Shown one piece after another: positions 1 through 10,636 of a stretch of DNA of 64,000 bases (position 1 is the first letter of the stretch; each line of letters starts with the position of its first letter). This DNA comes from Pseudomonadota bacterium. Lineage in GTDB: Bacteria; Pseudomonadota; Gammaproteobacteria; Burkholderiales; Gallionellaceae. The translations under genes were made by a program, and so were the position numbers. The notes under the pieces were generated by a model. That model saw nothing but the letters and a program-made list of their open reading frames with translations. It did no database searches and had not been told where the DNA came from. The stretch spans positions 1 through 64,000 of the forward strand of contig JAJXTH010000004.1 of the NCBI GenBank assembly GCA_021783995.1, read 5' to 3'.

Positions 1-184
<184 letters not shown>

Positions 185-201
185 TCAGTGGTTTCGAGTT
201 G

Positions 202-1065
202 TCATTCCAAGTTCTGAATCTGTTCTCGCATCTGCTCGATAAGAATTTTCATCTCCATCGCGCTGCGCGACACTTCCGCATCGACCGATTTCGAGCCCAG
301 CGTATTGGCTTCGCGGTTCAGTTCCTGCATCAGAAAGTCCAGTCTTTTTCCGACGGCGCCGCCCTGCTTGAGTATGCGGCGCATCTCGGAAATATGGCTT
401 TCGAGGCGCGAGAGCTCTTCGTCCACATCGATCTTGCTTGCGAACAGCGTGATTTCCTGTCTTACGCGCTCATCGTCGGCAATCTGCAGCGCATCCTGAA
501 GCCGCTTGATGAGGCGCGCCTCGTATGCGGCGATTGCCGATGGCACATGCGGCATCACATCAAGGCGCAGTACTTCGATCTTTTCCATGCGTTCGGACAA
601 GAATGCTGCAAGCTTTTCACCCTCTCGGGCGCGAAATGCAGTGAACTCGTCCAGGGCTTGCTTCATGAGGTTGAGCAGCGCGCTGCGCAGCTCATCGGAA
701 GCACCCTTTGGCGTTTCCAACATGCCGTTCCAGCGCAGCACCTCGGAAACAGTGAGGCTTGCGGCATCAGGCAGAGCGGATTGCACTTCCCTGTTCCAGT
801 CGGCCAACTGCTGCAGCAGTTCTTTGTTCAGAGCAGTGCCGCCTTGCATCTCGCGCGCAGCATGGCTGATGCGGCATTCGACCTTGCCGCGCTGAAGTGT
901 CGCCGAAATCATCTCGCGCAGCGCATTTTCAAGGCTGCGCAATTCGTCGGGCATGCGCAGCTGTATGTCCAGATAGCGGTGGTTGACTGCGCGCAATTCC
1001 AGCGACAGCGAACCGCTGGAAAGTTCCTTGCTGGCATTGGCATAACCAGTCATGCTGAGTATCAT
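202..1065 (-). CDS. yicC: YicC family protein (stress-linked endoribonuclease family)
   Basis: A 287-residue protein of the YicC/YloC family; E. coli YicC has been described as an endoribonuclease acting on small RNAs. The N-terminus MILSMTGYANA matches the family start (MIxSMTAYA). The C-terminal half has the conserved acidic stretch DEELSRLESHI, then GKRLDFLMQELNREANTLGSK and a helical tail. Length is normal. It sits directly upstream of gmk and probably shares its transcript. The family call is secure; the precise role in this organism is inferred. Confidence 0.92.
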   Translation of the reverse strand: MILSMTGYANASKELSSGSLSLELRAVNHRYLDIQLRMPDELRSLENALREMISATLQRGKVECRISHAAREMQGGTALNKELLQQLADWNREVQSALPDAASLTVSEVLRWNGMLETPKGASDELRSALLNLMKQALDEFTAFRAREGEKLAAFLSERMEKIEVLRLDVMPHVPSAIAAYEARLIKRLQDALQIADDERVRQEITLFASKIDVDEELSRLESHISEMRRILKQGGAVGKRLDFLMQELNREANTLGSKSVDAEVSRSAMEMKILIEQMREQIQNLE

Positions 1066-1137
1066 CGAAAGCTCCGGAATCAGGTCTGGAAATAAATCGC
1101 TGTGCGACAGGCCCGCATTATATTACGATTACAGCCT

Positions 1138-1902
1138 ATGAATTTCTCCATCCATCAGGCAAGCCACATAGGCAACCGGAAATACAATCAGGATCGCGTG
1201 GCATATGCCTATGGTCATGACGCGCTGCTTCTGGTACTGGCCGACGGGATGGGAGGGCATCTGCATGGAGAAGTAGCGGCGCGTATGGCGACCGAGACCT
1301 TCATCGAGTCTTTCCCTCAGCACAGCGTCGATCCTTCGATCTTCCTGACCGACACCATGCGCGCGGCGCACAGGCGCATCATGGAATTGCCGCAGAATGC
1401 CGATCATGCCTTTCCCGGCACGACCTGCGTTGCCGCGCTGATCCAGGATGGCAGGCTTTACTTCGGGCATGCGGGGGACTCACGCCTCTATCTGTTTCGC
1501 AACGGCGCGATGATAGCCAGGACGGTGGATCATTCCATCGTGCAGCTCTGGCTGCAGGCGGGCATGATAGACGAGGCGGCCGCGCGCGTTCATCCAAGGC
1601 GCAACCAGATCACCAATTGTCTTGGAGGGGTAGAGGACATGTTCGAAATCGAGCTTGGCAAGCCCGTTACCCTTGAATCGGGCGACGTGGTTCTGCTGTG
1701 CAGCGATGGTTTGCACGGCCCGATACTCGATGGCGATCTTGCAGCCGCATTTCTTGACGCGCCAGTCGCAAGCGCGCTGGACGGCCTGATGGCGCATGCG
1801 CTCTGGCTTGCGGATGGCCATGCAGACAACATCACGGGCATCGCGCTGCGCTGGGGAAATGCCGAGATGCCCCACGATGCCGACATCCTCGACATACACT
1901 GA
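1138..1902 (+). CDS. PP2C-type serine/threonine protein phosphatase
   Basis: A 254-residue cytosolic metal-dependent phosphatase of the PPM/PP2C family. It shows the ordered family motifs: NQDR near residue 18, ADGMGGH for metal binding, GTT, GHAGDSRLYLFR and SDGLHG near residue 187. There is no membrane segment or extra domain, so it is a stand-alone phosphatase. The ATG at 1138 was preferred over upstream in-frame codons because the family motif NRKYNQDR then falls at the usual distance. No partner kinase is adjacent. It is divergent from yicC. Confidence 0.85.
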   Translation: MNFSIHQASHIGNRKYNQDRVAYAYGHDALLLVLADGMGGHLHGEVAARMATETFIESFPQHSVDPSIFLTDTMRAAHRRIMELPQNADHAFPGTTCVAALIQDGRLYFGHAGDSRLYLFRNGAMIARTVDHSIVQLWLQAGMIDEAAARVHPRRNQITNCLGGVEDMFEIELGKPVTLESGDVVLLCSDGLHGPILDGDLAAAFLDAPVASALDGLMAHALWLADGHADNITGIALRWGNAEMPHDADILDIH

Positions 1903-1927
1903 TTTTTCAACTTATCCTTAAACCATC

Positions 1928-2644
<717 letters not shown>

Positions 2645-3232
2645 ATGAAAAAACTGGTTCTTGCCTCCAACAATCCGGGCAAGCTGCGCGAATTTCAGCA
2701 CATGCTGGCACCTCTGGGCATAGAAGTGCTGACGCAGGCCGAGCTCGGCATTTCCGAGGCAGAGGAACCCCACGTCACATTCATCGAGAATGCGCTCGCC
2801 AAGGCGCGCCACGCAAGCCGGCAAAGCGGCCTACCTGCTTTGGCGGATGATTCAGGCATCTGCGTTGCGGCATTGCAAGGCCGGCCGGGCGTGTATTCGG
2901 CGCGCTATGCGGGAGACAATCCCAAATCCGACAGGCGCAACAACGAGAAGCTGCTGCATGAAATGCGAAACGAGGCTGACCGCAGGGCGCACTATTACTG
3001 CGTGCTGCTGTTGCTGCGCGATGCGGACGACCCGCAGCCCATCATCGCCGAGGGAGAATGGCACGGCGAGATCGCGCATGAAGAGCGTGGAAGCGGCGGC
3101 TTCGGTTACGATCCGCTGTTCTGGCTGCCCGACCTTGGCAGGATGAGCGCCGAACTTGCGCCTAAGGAGAAGCATGAGATCAGTCACCGCGGGAAGGCGA
3201 TGCGCGTTCTGCTTGAGCGCCTCTCAAACTGA
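2645..3232 (+). CDS. rdgB: XTP/dITP diphosphatase (RdgB/HAM1)
   Basis: A 195-residue enzyme that hydrolyses dITP, XTP and related deaminated purine nucleotides to monophosphates, keeping them out of nucleic acids. The N-terminal signature LVLASNNPGKLREF, the ADDSG motif near residue 69, RYAG, and the C-terminal GGFGYDPLF and SHRGKA motifs are present. It starts on the base after the rph stop codon and ends directly before the hemW start. Confidence 0.97.
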   Translation: MKKLVLASNNPGKLREFQHMLAPLGIEVLTQAELGISEAEEPHVTFIENALAKARHASRQSGLPALADDSGICVAALQGRPGVYSARYAGDNPKSDRRNNEKLLHEMRNEADRRAHYYCVLLLLRDADDPQPIIAEGEWHGEIAHEERGSGGFGYDPLFWLPDLGRMSAELAPKEKHEISHRGKAMRVLLERLSN

Positions 3233-4480
3233 ATGAAGGTCCTTCATGCGCTGAATTCACGAGCAGTTGAATTCAAGGCTCTGCCGCCCCTTTCACTCTA
3301 CATACACATACCCTGGTGCGTGAAGAAGTGCCCCTATTGCGACTTCAACTCGCACGAGATGAAGCCTGCACTGGGCCAGTCGAAGCCTATACTGAGCCAG
3401 TCGAAACATGCAGAAGAAGGAATCCCGGATGCGCTTGAAAGGCAGTATGTGGCCGCGCTGGTCCGCGATCTCGAGATCGCGCTGCCGCAGATCTGGGGTA
3501 GAAAAGTATATACTGTTTTCTTCGGCGGCGGCACACCCAGCCTACTGTCGGGCGGCGCGGTAGCCGAAATATTGCGCCAGGTGCGCATGCTTCTTCCGCT
3601 GTCCAGTGATGCGGAGATCACGCTGGAAGCCAATCCGGGCACGGTGGAGGCGGAGAAGTTTTCCGCCTACAGGGATGCAGGCGTGAACCGCCTGTCCATG
3701 GGCATACAGAGCTTCAGCGATGAATACCTGAAGGGATTGGGTCGCATCCATACGGGCATGGATGCGCGCAATGCGATCGGCATCGCGATGAGGCATTTCG
3801 ACAACGTGAACCTAGACCTGATGTACGCGCTGCCCCATCAGACCCTGACTGAAGCGCTGCAGGATGTGAAGGAGGCATTAGACTTCTCGCCTCAGCATCT
3901 TTCCTGCTATCACCTGACCCTCGAACCCAACACGCTGTTTTACAACAATCCCCCAGGTTTGCCGGATGACGATGCAAGTGCGGACATGCAGCAGGCGATA
4001 GAGGCGCTGCTTTGTGAGCACGGCTATCGGCACTACGAGACTTCGGCCTTTGCGAAGGAAAAAAAGCGTTCGCGTCACAATCTCAATTACTGGAATTTCG
4101 GCGATTACCTGGGGCTGGGCGCGGGCGCGCACAGCAAGCTGAGCTTTCCTGGCAGGGTGATCCGTCAGATGCGCTACAAGCAGCCCAAGGCATACATGGA
4201 GCAGGCTCTGCTCGGAACGGCCGTGCAGATGGAGAACGAGGTGAGACGCGCGGAGCTGCCTTTCGAATTCATGATGAATGCGCTGCGCCTGAACGAGGGT
4301 TTCGATGTGGCGCTTTTCCAGGAGCGCACGGGTGTTTCGCTGCTTTCGATACAGCGCGAACTTCTCGAGGCGGAGCGTCGGGGGCTTTTGAAAAGGGATC
4401 ACAGGCGCATCGCGCCCACGCTACTGGGGCAGCGTTTCCTGAATGAGTTGCTGGGGATCTTTCTTGCGGACGAACACTAG
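3233..4480 (+). CDS. hemW: Heme chaperone HemW (radical SAM family)
   Basis: A 415-residue radical-SAM family protein that resembles anaerobic coproporphyrinogen oxidase; characterised homologues act as heme chaperones toward respiratory enzymes. The Fe-S motif [11 protein letters not shown] (CxxxCxxC) is near residue 30, followed by FFGGGTPS and the C-terminal HemN domain. It is longer than the usual ~380 residues, partly because of an in-frame insertion of two 21-base repeats around 3371-3407, just after the Fe-S motif. Its 3' end overlaps the convergent trmB by 60 bases. Confidence 0.92.
   Translation: MKVLHALNSRAVEFKALPPLSLYIHIPWCVKKCPYCDFNSHEMKPALGQSKPILSQSKHAEEGIPDALERQYVAALVRDLEIALPQIWGRKVYTVFFGGGTPSLLSGGAVAEILRQVRMLLPLSSDAEITLEANPGTVEAEKFSAYRDAGVNRLSMGIQSFSDEYLKGLGRIHTGMDARNAIGIAMRHFDNVNLDLMYALPHQTLTEALQDVKEALDFSPQHLSCYHLTLEPNTLFYNNPPGLPDDDASADMQQAIEALLCEHGYRHYETSAFAKEKKRSRHNLNYWNFGDYLGLGAGAHSKLSFPGRVIRQMRYKQPKAYMEQALLGTAVQMENEVRRAELPFEFMMNALRLNEGFDVALFQERTGVSLLSIQRELLEAERRGLLKRDHRRIAPTLLGQRFLNELLGIFLADEH
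3371..3407 (+). repeat. Two in-frame copies of a short dispersed-repeat-like unit inside hemW
   Basis: The segment has CTGGGCCAGTCGAAGC at 3371-3386 and CTGAGCCAGTCGAAAC at 3392-3407, offset by 21 bases, so translation gives LGQSKPI then LSQSKHA. The core resembles the CTGAGCCTGTCGAAGC-type repeats scattered through many proteobacterial genomes, often in reading frames. Period and reading frame are seen directly; membership of a genome-wide repeat family is inferred. Confidence 0.6.
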
Positions 4481-5137
4481 GTCCCAAACGCCGTGGCCCA
4501 GATTGATGCCGCGTTTTTCGAATTTGGTCAGGGGGCGATATTCGGGGCGCGGCGCATAGTCTCCAGCTGTATTCTGAAGCAGGGGCTCGCTGTCCAGCAC
4601 GGAAAGAATCTGTTCGGCGTAGTCCTGCCAGTCTGTCGCGACATGGATGTATCCGCCGGGTTTCATTTTTTGCATGAGGCTCTTGATGAAATGCGGCTGG
4701 ATCAGCCTGCGCTTGTTGTGGCGCGCCTTGTGCCATGGATCCGGAAAGAAGATGTGCACGCCGTCGAGTTCCTGATCGCCTACCATGTCGCGCAGCACTT
4801 CCACCGCGTCGTGCTGGATGATGCGGATGTTGGTGAGATTCTGTTCGCCGATCAGCTTCAACAGATTTCCCACGCCGGGCGTGTGCACTTCGAGGCAGAT
4901 GTAGTCGTTTTCAGGATGATTGTTTGCGATTTCGGCCGTGCTGTCTCCCATGCCGAAGCCTATCTCGAGTATTTTGGGCGCGTTTCTTCCGAATGCATCA
5001 TCGAGGTCCAGGTGCTCCGTCCTGTAGGGTATGCCGTAAACCGGCATCAGCGCATCGATGGCGCGCTGCTGTCCTGTCGTGGTGCGTCCCTGCCGCAATA
5101 CGAAGCTGCGGATGTGGCGTCTTTCGATGTCGCTCAT
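4421..5137 (-). CDS. trmB: tRNA (guanine-N7-)-methyltransferase
   Basis: A 238-residue SAM-dependent enzyme that makes m7G46 in the variable loop of tRNAs. It shows the TrmB motif series: [12 protein letters not shown] at the N-terminus, the SAM-binding [11 protein letters not shown], then [17 protein letters not shown] and [10 protein letters not shown]. The C-terminal TKFEKRG block is typical. It lies downstream of thiS-thiG with 4 bases between, and its 3' end overlaps the convergent hemW. Confidence 0.97.
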   Translation of the reverse strand: MSDIERRHIRSFVLRQGRTTTGQQRAIDALMPVYGIPYRTEHLDLDDAFGRNAPKILEIGFGMGDSTAEIANNHPENDYICLEVHTPGVGNLLKLIGEQNLTNIRIIQHDAVEVLRDMVGDQELDGVHIFFPDPWHKARHNKRRLIQPHFIKSLMQKMKPGGYIHVATDWQDYAEQILSVLDSEPLLQNTAGDYAPRPEYRPLTKFEKRGINLGHGVWDLVFVRKKDPQQLIQETLPQ

Positions 5138-5141
5138 CGGA

Positions 5142-5936
5142 TCAGGTCTGGGTCGGGGCGATCATGCCGGCCAAGGGCGAACTCGGGCTCGCGCTGTAGA
5201 ATTTCTTCGGCATACGTCCTGCAAGATATGCGGCCCGACCTGCCTCCGTCGCCTTCCTCATCGCGGATGCCATCAGCACCGGGTCCTGTGCCGCTGCAAT
5301 CGCGGTGTTCATCAGCACGCCTGAGCAACCCAGCTCCATCGCGATCGCCGCATCGGATGCCGTTCCCACGCCCGCATCCACGATCACCGGGACCTTCACG
5401 CGTTCGAGTATGAGCTCCAGGTTCCACGGATTAAGTATTCCCATGCCTGAGCCTATCAGGGATGCGAGCGGCATGATCGCAACGCAGCCTATGTCTTCGA
5501 GCTGTCTTGCGATGATCGGATCGTCAGAGGTGTAGACCATCACCTCGAATCCTTCGGCTACCAGCGTCTTTGCGGCGCTCAAAGTTTCGATCACGTTGGG
5601 ATAGAGCGACTGCGGATCGCCCAGCACTTCCAGCTTGACCAGGCTGTGGCCATCCAGAAGTTCGCGCGCCAGGCGCAGCGTGCGCACCGCATCCTCGGCC
5701 GTGTAGCATCCCGCCGTATTGGGCAGGTAGGTGAATCGGGAAGGTGGAACGGCATCCAGCAGAGAGGGTTCGTTCGGATTCTGTCCGAGGTTGGTGCGGC
5801 GTATCGCCACGGTGACGATCTCGGTGCCGCTCGCGTCGAGTGCGGCGCGCGTCTCGTTAAAATCCCTGTATTTTCCGGTGCCGACCAGTAGCCTCGATGT
5901 ATAGCTTTTCCCTGCGATGATGAGCGGGTCGTTCAT
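5142..5936 (-). CDS. thiG: Thiazole synthase ThiG
   Basis: A 264-residue TIM-barrel enzyme that forms the thiazole phosphate moiety of thiamine from deoxyxylulose 5-phosphate, dehydroglycine and ThiS thiocarboxylate. [10 protein letters not shown], the LPNTAGC stretch, the lysine-bearing VKLEVLGD, and [15 protein letters not shown] are present. The ATG at 5936 is chosen over a TTG at 5942 because an AAGGA Shine-Dalgarno sequence lies 8 bases upstream of it. It is preceded by thiS and followed by trmB, a common gammaproteobacterial and betaproteobacterial order. Confidence 0.96.
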   Translation of the reverse strand: MNDPLIIAGKSYTSRLLVGTGKYRDFNETRAALDASGTEIVTVAIRRTNLGQNPNEPSLLDAVPPSRFTYLPNTAGCYTAEDAVRTLRLARELLDGHSLVKLEVLGDPQSLYPNVIETLSAAKTLVAEGFEVMVYTSDDPIIARQLEDIGCVAIMPLASLIGSGMGILNPWNLELILERVKVPVIVDAGVGTASDAAIAMELGCSGVLMNTAIAAAQDPVLMASAMRKATEAGRAAYLAGRMPKKFYSASPSSPLAGMIAPTQT

Positions 5937-5957
5937 GTGCAATGTCCTTGTGTGTGG

Positions 5958-6161
5958 TCAGCCGCCGCCGACTGCGCCGACGATCTCGAGCCTGTCGCCG
6001 TCGTGCAGGATGTGGCCGGCATGGAGGCTGCGCGGCACGATGTCGCCGTTGCATTCGACCGCGATGCGGCGGCCTGCATAGCCTAGCTCGTCGATCAGGC
6101 GGGCCAGGCTCTCATTGTTGGCCAGCTCTCGCGCAGCGCCGTTGACGTAGACGGTAATCAC
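5958..6161 (-). CDS. thiS: Sulfur carrier protein ThiS
   Basis: A 67-residue ubiquitin-fold protein whose C-terminal Gly-Gly is adenylated and thiocarboxylated to deliver sulfur to ThiG. It ends VGAVGGG, and the N-terminus reads ITVYVNGAARELANN. I place the start at the GTG at 6161, because AGGA lies upstream at good spacing and the length then equals the family norm. An ATG at 6179 would add six residues and has no visible ribosome-binding site. Confidence 0.9.
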   Translation of the reverse strand: MITVYVNGAARELANNESLARLIDELGYAGRRIAVECNGDIVPRSLHAGHILHDGDRLEIVGAVGGG

Positions 6162-6276
6162 TCTGTGTCCTGACTTCATTTGTGAAGTTGCGATTTTATC
6201 ATGCGTGCAGGGTTGCCAGATAGTCGCTTGCCCGGTGAGGCTGTTTGCGTTCTAATATGTCTCGAGTACCCATATC

Positions 6277-6843
6277 ATGAAATTTCTTGAATCCATCTTC
6301 GAAGGCGCGTTGTGGAACAGCCGCTTCGTCATCTTTTCCGCCGTGATCGGCAGCCTGGTCGCGGGCTTCGTGATTTTCTACATGGCGACGGTGGATGTGT
6401 ATTTCCTGTTGCAGCATGCGCTGCACTATGCAAGCCTGCCTGATGATGCGCGCCGTGCGCTTCACGACGCCACGGTCACGCACATCGTGGAAGTGGTCGA
6501 CGGCTATCTGCTCGCCACGGTGATGCTGATCTTTTCGCTTGGCCTTTATGAACTCTTCATCAGCGATATCGACCAGGCACAGGGCAGCAGGGCATCCAGC
6601 AAGATACTGGTGATCAGCAGCCTGGACGATCTGAAGGGACGGCTCGCCAAGGTGATCCTGATGATCATGATTGTGACGCTGTTCGAAGAGGCGCTGAACA
6701 TGAAAGTTCACAGCCCCGTGGATCTGATCTACATGGGGGGCAGCATCGCTCTGGTCGCACTCGCGCTCTATTTCAGCCATGCGGCGGATCACGGCGCGAC
6801 CAGGGAAGAAGTCGCGGAAGGAAAAGGGAATCATGTGGATTGA
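6277..6843 (+). CDS. YqhA family membrane protein (UPF0114)
   Basis: A 188-residue inner-membrane protein with about four predicted helices: near residues 15-37, 68-92, 112-132 and 147-167. The family signature is visible in FSLGLYELFISDID and SSLDDLKGRLAKVILMIMIVTLFEE. YqhA/UPF0114 proteins have no firmly established function. The 3' end overlaps the following TlpA-like gene by 11 bases, suggesting co-translation. Confidence 0.85.
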   Translation: MKFLESIFEGALWNSRFVIFSAVIGSLVAGFVIFYMATVDVYFLLQHALHYASLPDDARRALHDATVTHIVEVVDGYLLATVMLIFSLGLYELFISDIDQAQGSRASSKILVISSLDDLKGRLAKVILMIMIVTLFEEALNMKVHSPVDLIYMGGSIALVALALYFSHAADHGATREEVAEGKGNHVD

Positions 6844-7312
6844 TGCGATCATCAGGACAATCGTCAGGGCGCTGACTTGCGCGCTGCTTTGCCTTCCGCT
6901 GCATGCCGTCGCTGCGGATTTCACGCTACAGGACATACAGGGAAAAACGCATCACCTCTCCGACTATCGCGGCAAATGGGTGCTGGTGAATTTCTGGGCG
7001 ACCTGGTGTCCGCCTTGCAAAAAGGAGATTCCGGACCTGATCGATCTGCAGAAAACGCACAAGGACCTCGAAGTGATCGGCATTGCGGTGGATTACGAAT
7101 CCGGCAAGGCAGTCGCCGATTTTGTGAGAAAAGTGGGCATCAATTATCCGATCGTGCTGGGCAACGACGCTGTCTTCGCACAGATCGGGGAGATGGAGGT
7201 CTTGCCCGCCAGTTATCTCTACAGCCCGTCAGGAGAAAAGGTGGCCTACCAGGAAGGCGCATTGACGAAGGAAAGCATTGAAAACTACATCAAGAGCAAA
7301 CATGGGCACTGA
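6833..7312 (+). CDS. TlpA/ResA-like periplasmic thioredoxin
   Basis: A 159-residue secreted thiol-disulfide oxidoreductase. A signal peptide runs to about residue 24, ending with HAVAA. It is followed by the AhpC/TSA-type fold with ATWCPPCKKEIPDL, i.e. a CPPC active site, and the cis-Pro stretch VLPASYLYSP. Members reduce apo-cytochrome c or copper-site cysteines in the periplasm, which fits a cytochrome-rich organism. The ATG at 6833 has a GGAAAAGGGA ribosome-binding region and lies inside the end of the yqhA-like gene. Confidence 0.9.
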   Translation: MWIDAIIRTIVRALTCALLCLPLHAVAADFTLQDIQGKTHHLSDYRGKWVLVNFWATWCPPCKKEIPDLIDLQKTHKDLEVIGIAVDYESGKAVADFVRKVGINYPIVLGNDAVFAQIGEMEVLPASYLYSPSGEKVAYQEGALTKESIENYIKSKHGH

Positions 7313-7368
7313 CTTCTGCATCATCTGTCTTGTGTGGCCGATCAACGAAAGCGGGAGTTATTGCAGAC

Positions 7369-7509
7369 ATGGACACTGAAACCCTCTTGTGGAACATCGG
7401 TGGCGCAGTCCTGGGAGTGCTCTCGGCGTTGTTCACGCTTTATCTTCTGAAAGTGAGCGACAGATTTTTCGTCTGGGTCGGAAAAAAGATGAATTCCCGA
7501 AAGAAATGA
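7369..7509 (+). CDS. Small single-helix membrane protein, 46 residues
   Basis: A short frame from ATG at 7369 to TGA at 7507-7509. Translation begins MDTETLLWNIGGAVLGVLSA, continues through a hydrophobic helix (about residues 9-27) and ends in a basic tail with NSRKK. An upstream GCGGGAG could serve as ribosome-binding site. It stops one base before the convergent transglycosylase gene ends. I do not recognise the family. The case for coding rests on the tidy membrane-protein composition and the fit between neighbours. Confidence 0.5.
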   Translation: MDTETLLWNIGGAVLGVLSALFTLYLLKVSDRFFVWVGKKMNSRKK

Positions 7510-8190
7510 TCAACTGGCAGGCTGGAAGCGGTTGCTCGCCTGTCGATGCTGCATCGACCAGTGATTTTCCCATGCCGCCTTGACCATGTTCGGATATTCG
7601 GGGCGCCCGAGGCTGCCGTTGTAGCGCCCCAACGCGCGATACAGGTTGCCTTTTTCGATGTCGATGTAATAGCGCAATATCGTGCAGCCGTAGCGCAGGT
7701 TGGTGCGAAGATGGAAAAGGTCCTGCCCATTTTCGCCTATCTCCCTGACCCAGAAAGGCATGACCTGCATGTAGCCGCGCGCGCCAGCCTGGGAGACTGC
7801 ATATTTTTTGAATCCGCTCTCGACTTCGATGAGCCCCAGAACCAGTTGCGGATCAAGCCCCGCCCGCGTGGCTTCGTAGTGAACTGTGCTCAAAAAATCC
7901 AGCCGGTATTTTCTGTCTGGCAGCCGTTTTTCAAGCCTGCGCGACATGTCGTTGAGCCATGAGTCCTTTGCATACTGCGTTGCAAAGCCTGCCTCGGGCG
8001 CCGCCTCATCCGATATGCTCTGCTGCAGTCCCGCGCGAACGCTTGCTGAAAGCGGCGTGTCTATCTGAGCGCCTGCATGGGCCTGGGCTGCGAACAGCAG
8101 CGTTGCCAGCAGGATCGAGGAGCGAGGATTGAAAAGCGAGCGCAGAGCTCTGCTCAGCAGATTGCGCAGTCCATGATCTGCAATCCTCAT
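7510..8190 (-). CDS. Lytic transglycosylase, SLT domain
   Basis: A 226-residue secreted murein lytic transglycosylase. After an N-terminal signal region ending AHAG near residue 40, the SLT domain shows the catalytic glutamate in LIEVESGFKKYAVS, then GARGYMQVMPFWV and NLRYGCTILRYYI. The ATG at 8190 has GAGGAG upstream; a GTG at 8211 is also in frame. The first residues are encoded by a run of TCCTCA-type heptamers shared with the end of the proS region, so the N-terminus may have been extended by repeat growth. Confidence 0.87.
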   Translation of the reverse strand: MRIADHGLRNLLSRALRSLFNPRSSILLATLLFAAQAHAGAQIDTPLSASVRAGLQQSISDEAAPEAGFATQYAKDSWLNDMSRRLEKRLPDRKYRLDFLSTVHYEATRAGLDPQLVLGLIEVESGFKKYAVSQAGARGYMQVMPFWVREIGENGQDLFHLRTNLRYGCTILRYYIDIEKGNLYRALGRYNGSLGRPEYPNMVKAAWENHWSMQHRQASNRFQPAS

Positions 8191-8236
8191 TCCTCTCTCC
8201 TCTCTCCTCACTCCTCAATCCTCAATCCTCAATCCT
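8184..8236. repeat. Heptamer tract (TCCTCAA-type) at the proS / transglycosylase boundary
   Basis: On the plus strand three perfect TCCTCAA units lie at 8212-8232, preceded by degenerate TCCTCTC and CCTCACT units back to about 8184. The tract covers the end of proS (8222), the intergenic space and the ribosome-binding site of the transglycosylase gene. A similar tract lies at 60129-60156. Confidence 0.8.
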
Positions 8237-9937
8237 GATTCTGATGAACTCCAGCGCGTCGCGCAAGGGAATGGACTGTGCGGAAGGATCGCGCCTGCCC
8301 TGATATTCGACGCTGTTATCCTTGAGCCCGCGCTCGCCTAACACGATGCGGTGCGGGATGCCCATGAGCTCCATGTCGGCAAACATCACGCCGGGACGCT
8401 CGTCGCGGTCGTCCAGCAGCACGTCCATGCAGGCAGCCTTCATCTCTTCATAGAGCGCCAGGGTTGCGCATTTTACCGCCTCGCTCTTGTGCATGCCGAT
8501 AGGCACCAGCGCAACCTGGAATGGGGCCATTGCGACAGGCAGCGCGATGCCTCGCTCGTCGTGATTCTGTTCTATCGCTGCAGCCACGATGCGCGATACG
8601 CCTATGCCATAGCAGCCCATCTCCAGGATCTGGGATTTTCCCTGCGCGTCGAGATAGGTCGCCTTCATGCTCTCCGCATATTTGGTGCGCAGCTGGAAGA
8701 TGTGGCCTACCTCTATGCCGCGGCAGATCTCGAGTGTGCCCTTGCCGTCCGGAGAGGGGTCGCCGGCGACCACATTGCGTATGTCGGCCACGAGGTCCGG
8801 CTCCGGCAGATCGCGACCCCAGTTGATACCTGCTGTGTGAAATTTCGGAATGTTCGCGCCTGCCACGAAGTCGCTCATGACGGCGACAGCATGATCTGCA
8901 ATCACGCGCACCTGGGTCCTGTCTATGCCGACAGGACCGAGGAATCCAGGCGGGCAGTTGAAAAAGCTGCGTATCTCTTCTTCCCTTGCAAAGCGGAATT
9001 CGGAAAGCCCGGGCAGCTTTGCCGCTTTGATCTCGTTCAGGCTATGGTCTCCGCGCAAAAGCAATATTTGCAGATTTCCTTCCGATATCACAGCGAGCAG
9101 CTTGACAGTGCGCTGCAGCGGGATGCCCAGGAGTTCTGCAACCTGTTCGCAGGTGGTCTGCCTGGGCGTCTCGACATTGCGCAGTGATTCGCCTGGAGGA
9201 TTGCGATGCGCATGGGGTGATACGGCTTCTGCAAGCTCCACGTTAGCCGCGTAGTTCGATGTCGGGCAATACGCCAGCGCATCTTCTCCGGAGTCGGCCA
9301 GCACGTGAAATTCATGCGAACCGCTGCCGCCTATCGCGCCGGTGTCTGCAGCAACGGCGCGGAATTTCAGCCCCAGGCGGGTGAAGATGCGGGTATAGGT
9401 CTCATGCATCACCGCATAGGTCTTCTCGAGGCTTTCGAGGTCGGCATGGAAAGAGTATGCATCCTTCATCAGGAATTCGCGTGCGCGCATCACGCCAAAG
9501 CGCGGCCTGACTTCGTCCCTGAACTTGGTCTGTATCTGGTAGAAATTGACTGGAAGCTGGCGATAGCTCCGGATCTCACGGCGCGCGATGTCGGTGATCA
9601 CCTCTTCATGGGTGGGGCCGAAACAGAAGGAATTGTCGTGCCTGTCGCGAATCTTGAGCATCTGCGGGCCGAACAGTGCCCATCTACCCGTTTCCTCCCA
9701 GAGTTCCGCAGGCTGCACGGCCGGCATCAACAGTTCGATCGCGCCGCTTGCATTCATTTCCTCGCGCACGACAGCCTCGACCTTGCGCAGCGCTTTCAAC
9801 CCGACAGGCATCCACGTGTAAAGGCCGCTGGCAAGCTTCTTGATATAGCCTGCGCGCACCATGAGTTTGTGGCTGGGAAGCTCCGCTTCGGCGGGAGCTT
9901 CCTTGAGGGTGGAGATGAAGAATTGTGATACGCGCAT
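8222..9937 (-). CDS. proS: Prolyl-tRNA synthetase (bacterial, with editing insertion)
   Basis: A 571-residue class II aminoacyl-tRNA synthetase of the bacterial ProS type. It begins [15 protein letters not shown] and contains [15 protein letters not shown], the class II motif 2 region ([31 protein letters not shown]), a YbaK-like editing insertion in the middle, and the C-terminal anticodon-binding domain. The last residues, ending RIRIED, are encoded by the heptamer tract, so the C-terminus may be slightly longer than ancestral. A second ATG three codons upstream (9946) is possible. Confidence 0.97.
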   Translation of the reverse strand: MRVSQFFISTLKEAPAEAELPSHKLMVRAGYIKKLASGLYTWMPVGLKALRKVEAVVREEMNASGAIELLMPAVQPAELWEETGRWALFGPQMLKIRDRHDNSFCFGPTHEEVITDIARREIRSYRQLPVNFYQIQTKFRDEVRPRFGVMRAREFLMKDAYSFHADLESLEKTYAVMHETYTRIFTRLGLKFRAVAADTGAIGGSGSHEFHVLADSGEDALAYCPTSNYAANVELAEAVSPHAHRNPPGESLRNVETPRQTTCEQVAELLGIPLQRTVKLLAVISEGNLQILLLRGDHSLNEIKAAKLPGLSEFRFAREEEIRSFFNCPPGFLGPVGIDRTQVRVIADHAVAVMSDFVAGANIPKFHTAGINWGRDLPEPDLVADIRNVVAGDPSPDGKGTLEICRGIEVGHIFQLRTKYAESMKATYLDAQGKSQILEMGCYGIGVSRIVAAAIEQNHDERGIALPVAMAPFQVALVPIGMHKSEAVKCATLALYEEMKAACMDVLLDDRDERPGVMFADMELMGIPHRIVLGERGLKDNSVEYQGRRDPSAQSIPLRDALEFIRIRIED

Positions 9938-10108
9938 GATGATCAAAAATTGACGAATGGAGGGCGATTCTACTGCGCAGCGCCTGCATGCACCAGCGTT
10001 ATCGGCAGAATTGAATGAATCGTGAATGACGAGCGCTTATTCGCTTTCCAATGAGGGGGAAATGTGAAAGAATCGCCACATTGCAATTAACTATTGATAG
10101 AGTTGAAA

Positions 10109-10615
10109 ATGATAGACAGAGACGGATATCGTCCGAATGTCGGCATCATTATCACGAATGACAAGAATCAGGTATTCTGGGGAAAGCGAATACGGCAGCA
10201 CGCCTGGCAATTTCCGCAAGGCGGCATACAGCAGGGAGAAAATCCCGAACAGGCGATGTATCGAGAGCTGTATGAGGAAGTCGGTTTAGGTCCGCAGCAT
10301 GTGCAGATCCTGGGACGCACGCGTGAATGGATGCGATATGAAGTGCCGCAGAGCTGGAACAGACGCGATGCGCGCGGCGGTTATCGCGGGCAGAAGCAGA
10401 TATGGTTCCTGTTGCGCCTGATAGGGCGCGATTGCGATGTCTCTCTGCGTGCCTGCGAACATCCCGAGTTTGACGCATGGCGCTGGAACGATTACTGGCT
10501 TGATCTTCACAGCGTGATCGAATTCAAGCGCGAGGTATACAGCAAGGCGCTGAGCGAACTGGTGCGCTATCTCCCGGAATCGAGGAGCCTGTCTGTTCCT
10601 GCGGCATATCGGTAA
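10109..10615 (+). CDS. rppH: RNA 5' pyrophosphohydrolase RppH
   Basis: A 168-residue Nudix enzyme that removes pyrophosphate from the 5' end of mRNAs and so triggers decay. The start [15 protein letters not shown] is diagnostic. The Nudix box runs from [12 protein letters not shown] to RELYEEVGL. The downstream KQIWFLLRL and FDAWRW match RppH rather than generic Nudix proteins. The ATG at 10109 is chosen over a TTG at 10094. It is divergent from proS. Confidence 0.95.
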   Translation: MIDRDGYRPNVGIIITNDKNQVFWGKRIRQHAWQFPQGGIQQGENPEQAMYRELYEEVGLGPQHVQILGRTREWMRYEVPQSWNRRDARGGYRGQKQIWFLLRLIGRDCDVSLRACEHPEFDAWRWNDYWLDLHSVIEFKREVYSKALSELVRYLPESRSLSVPAAYR

Positions 10616-10636
10616 TGTGAGTTTTGGAGCGAGAAC

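Noticed and set aside
4493-5413. 306-residue plus-strand open frame opposite trmB and thiG
   Set aside because: Antisense of two conserved enzymes with full motif sets; no family pattern in the translated product.
8351-9928. Plus-strand open frames opposite proS
   Set aside because: proS has all class II motifs on the other strand; the plus-strand frames show no recognisable protein features.
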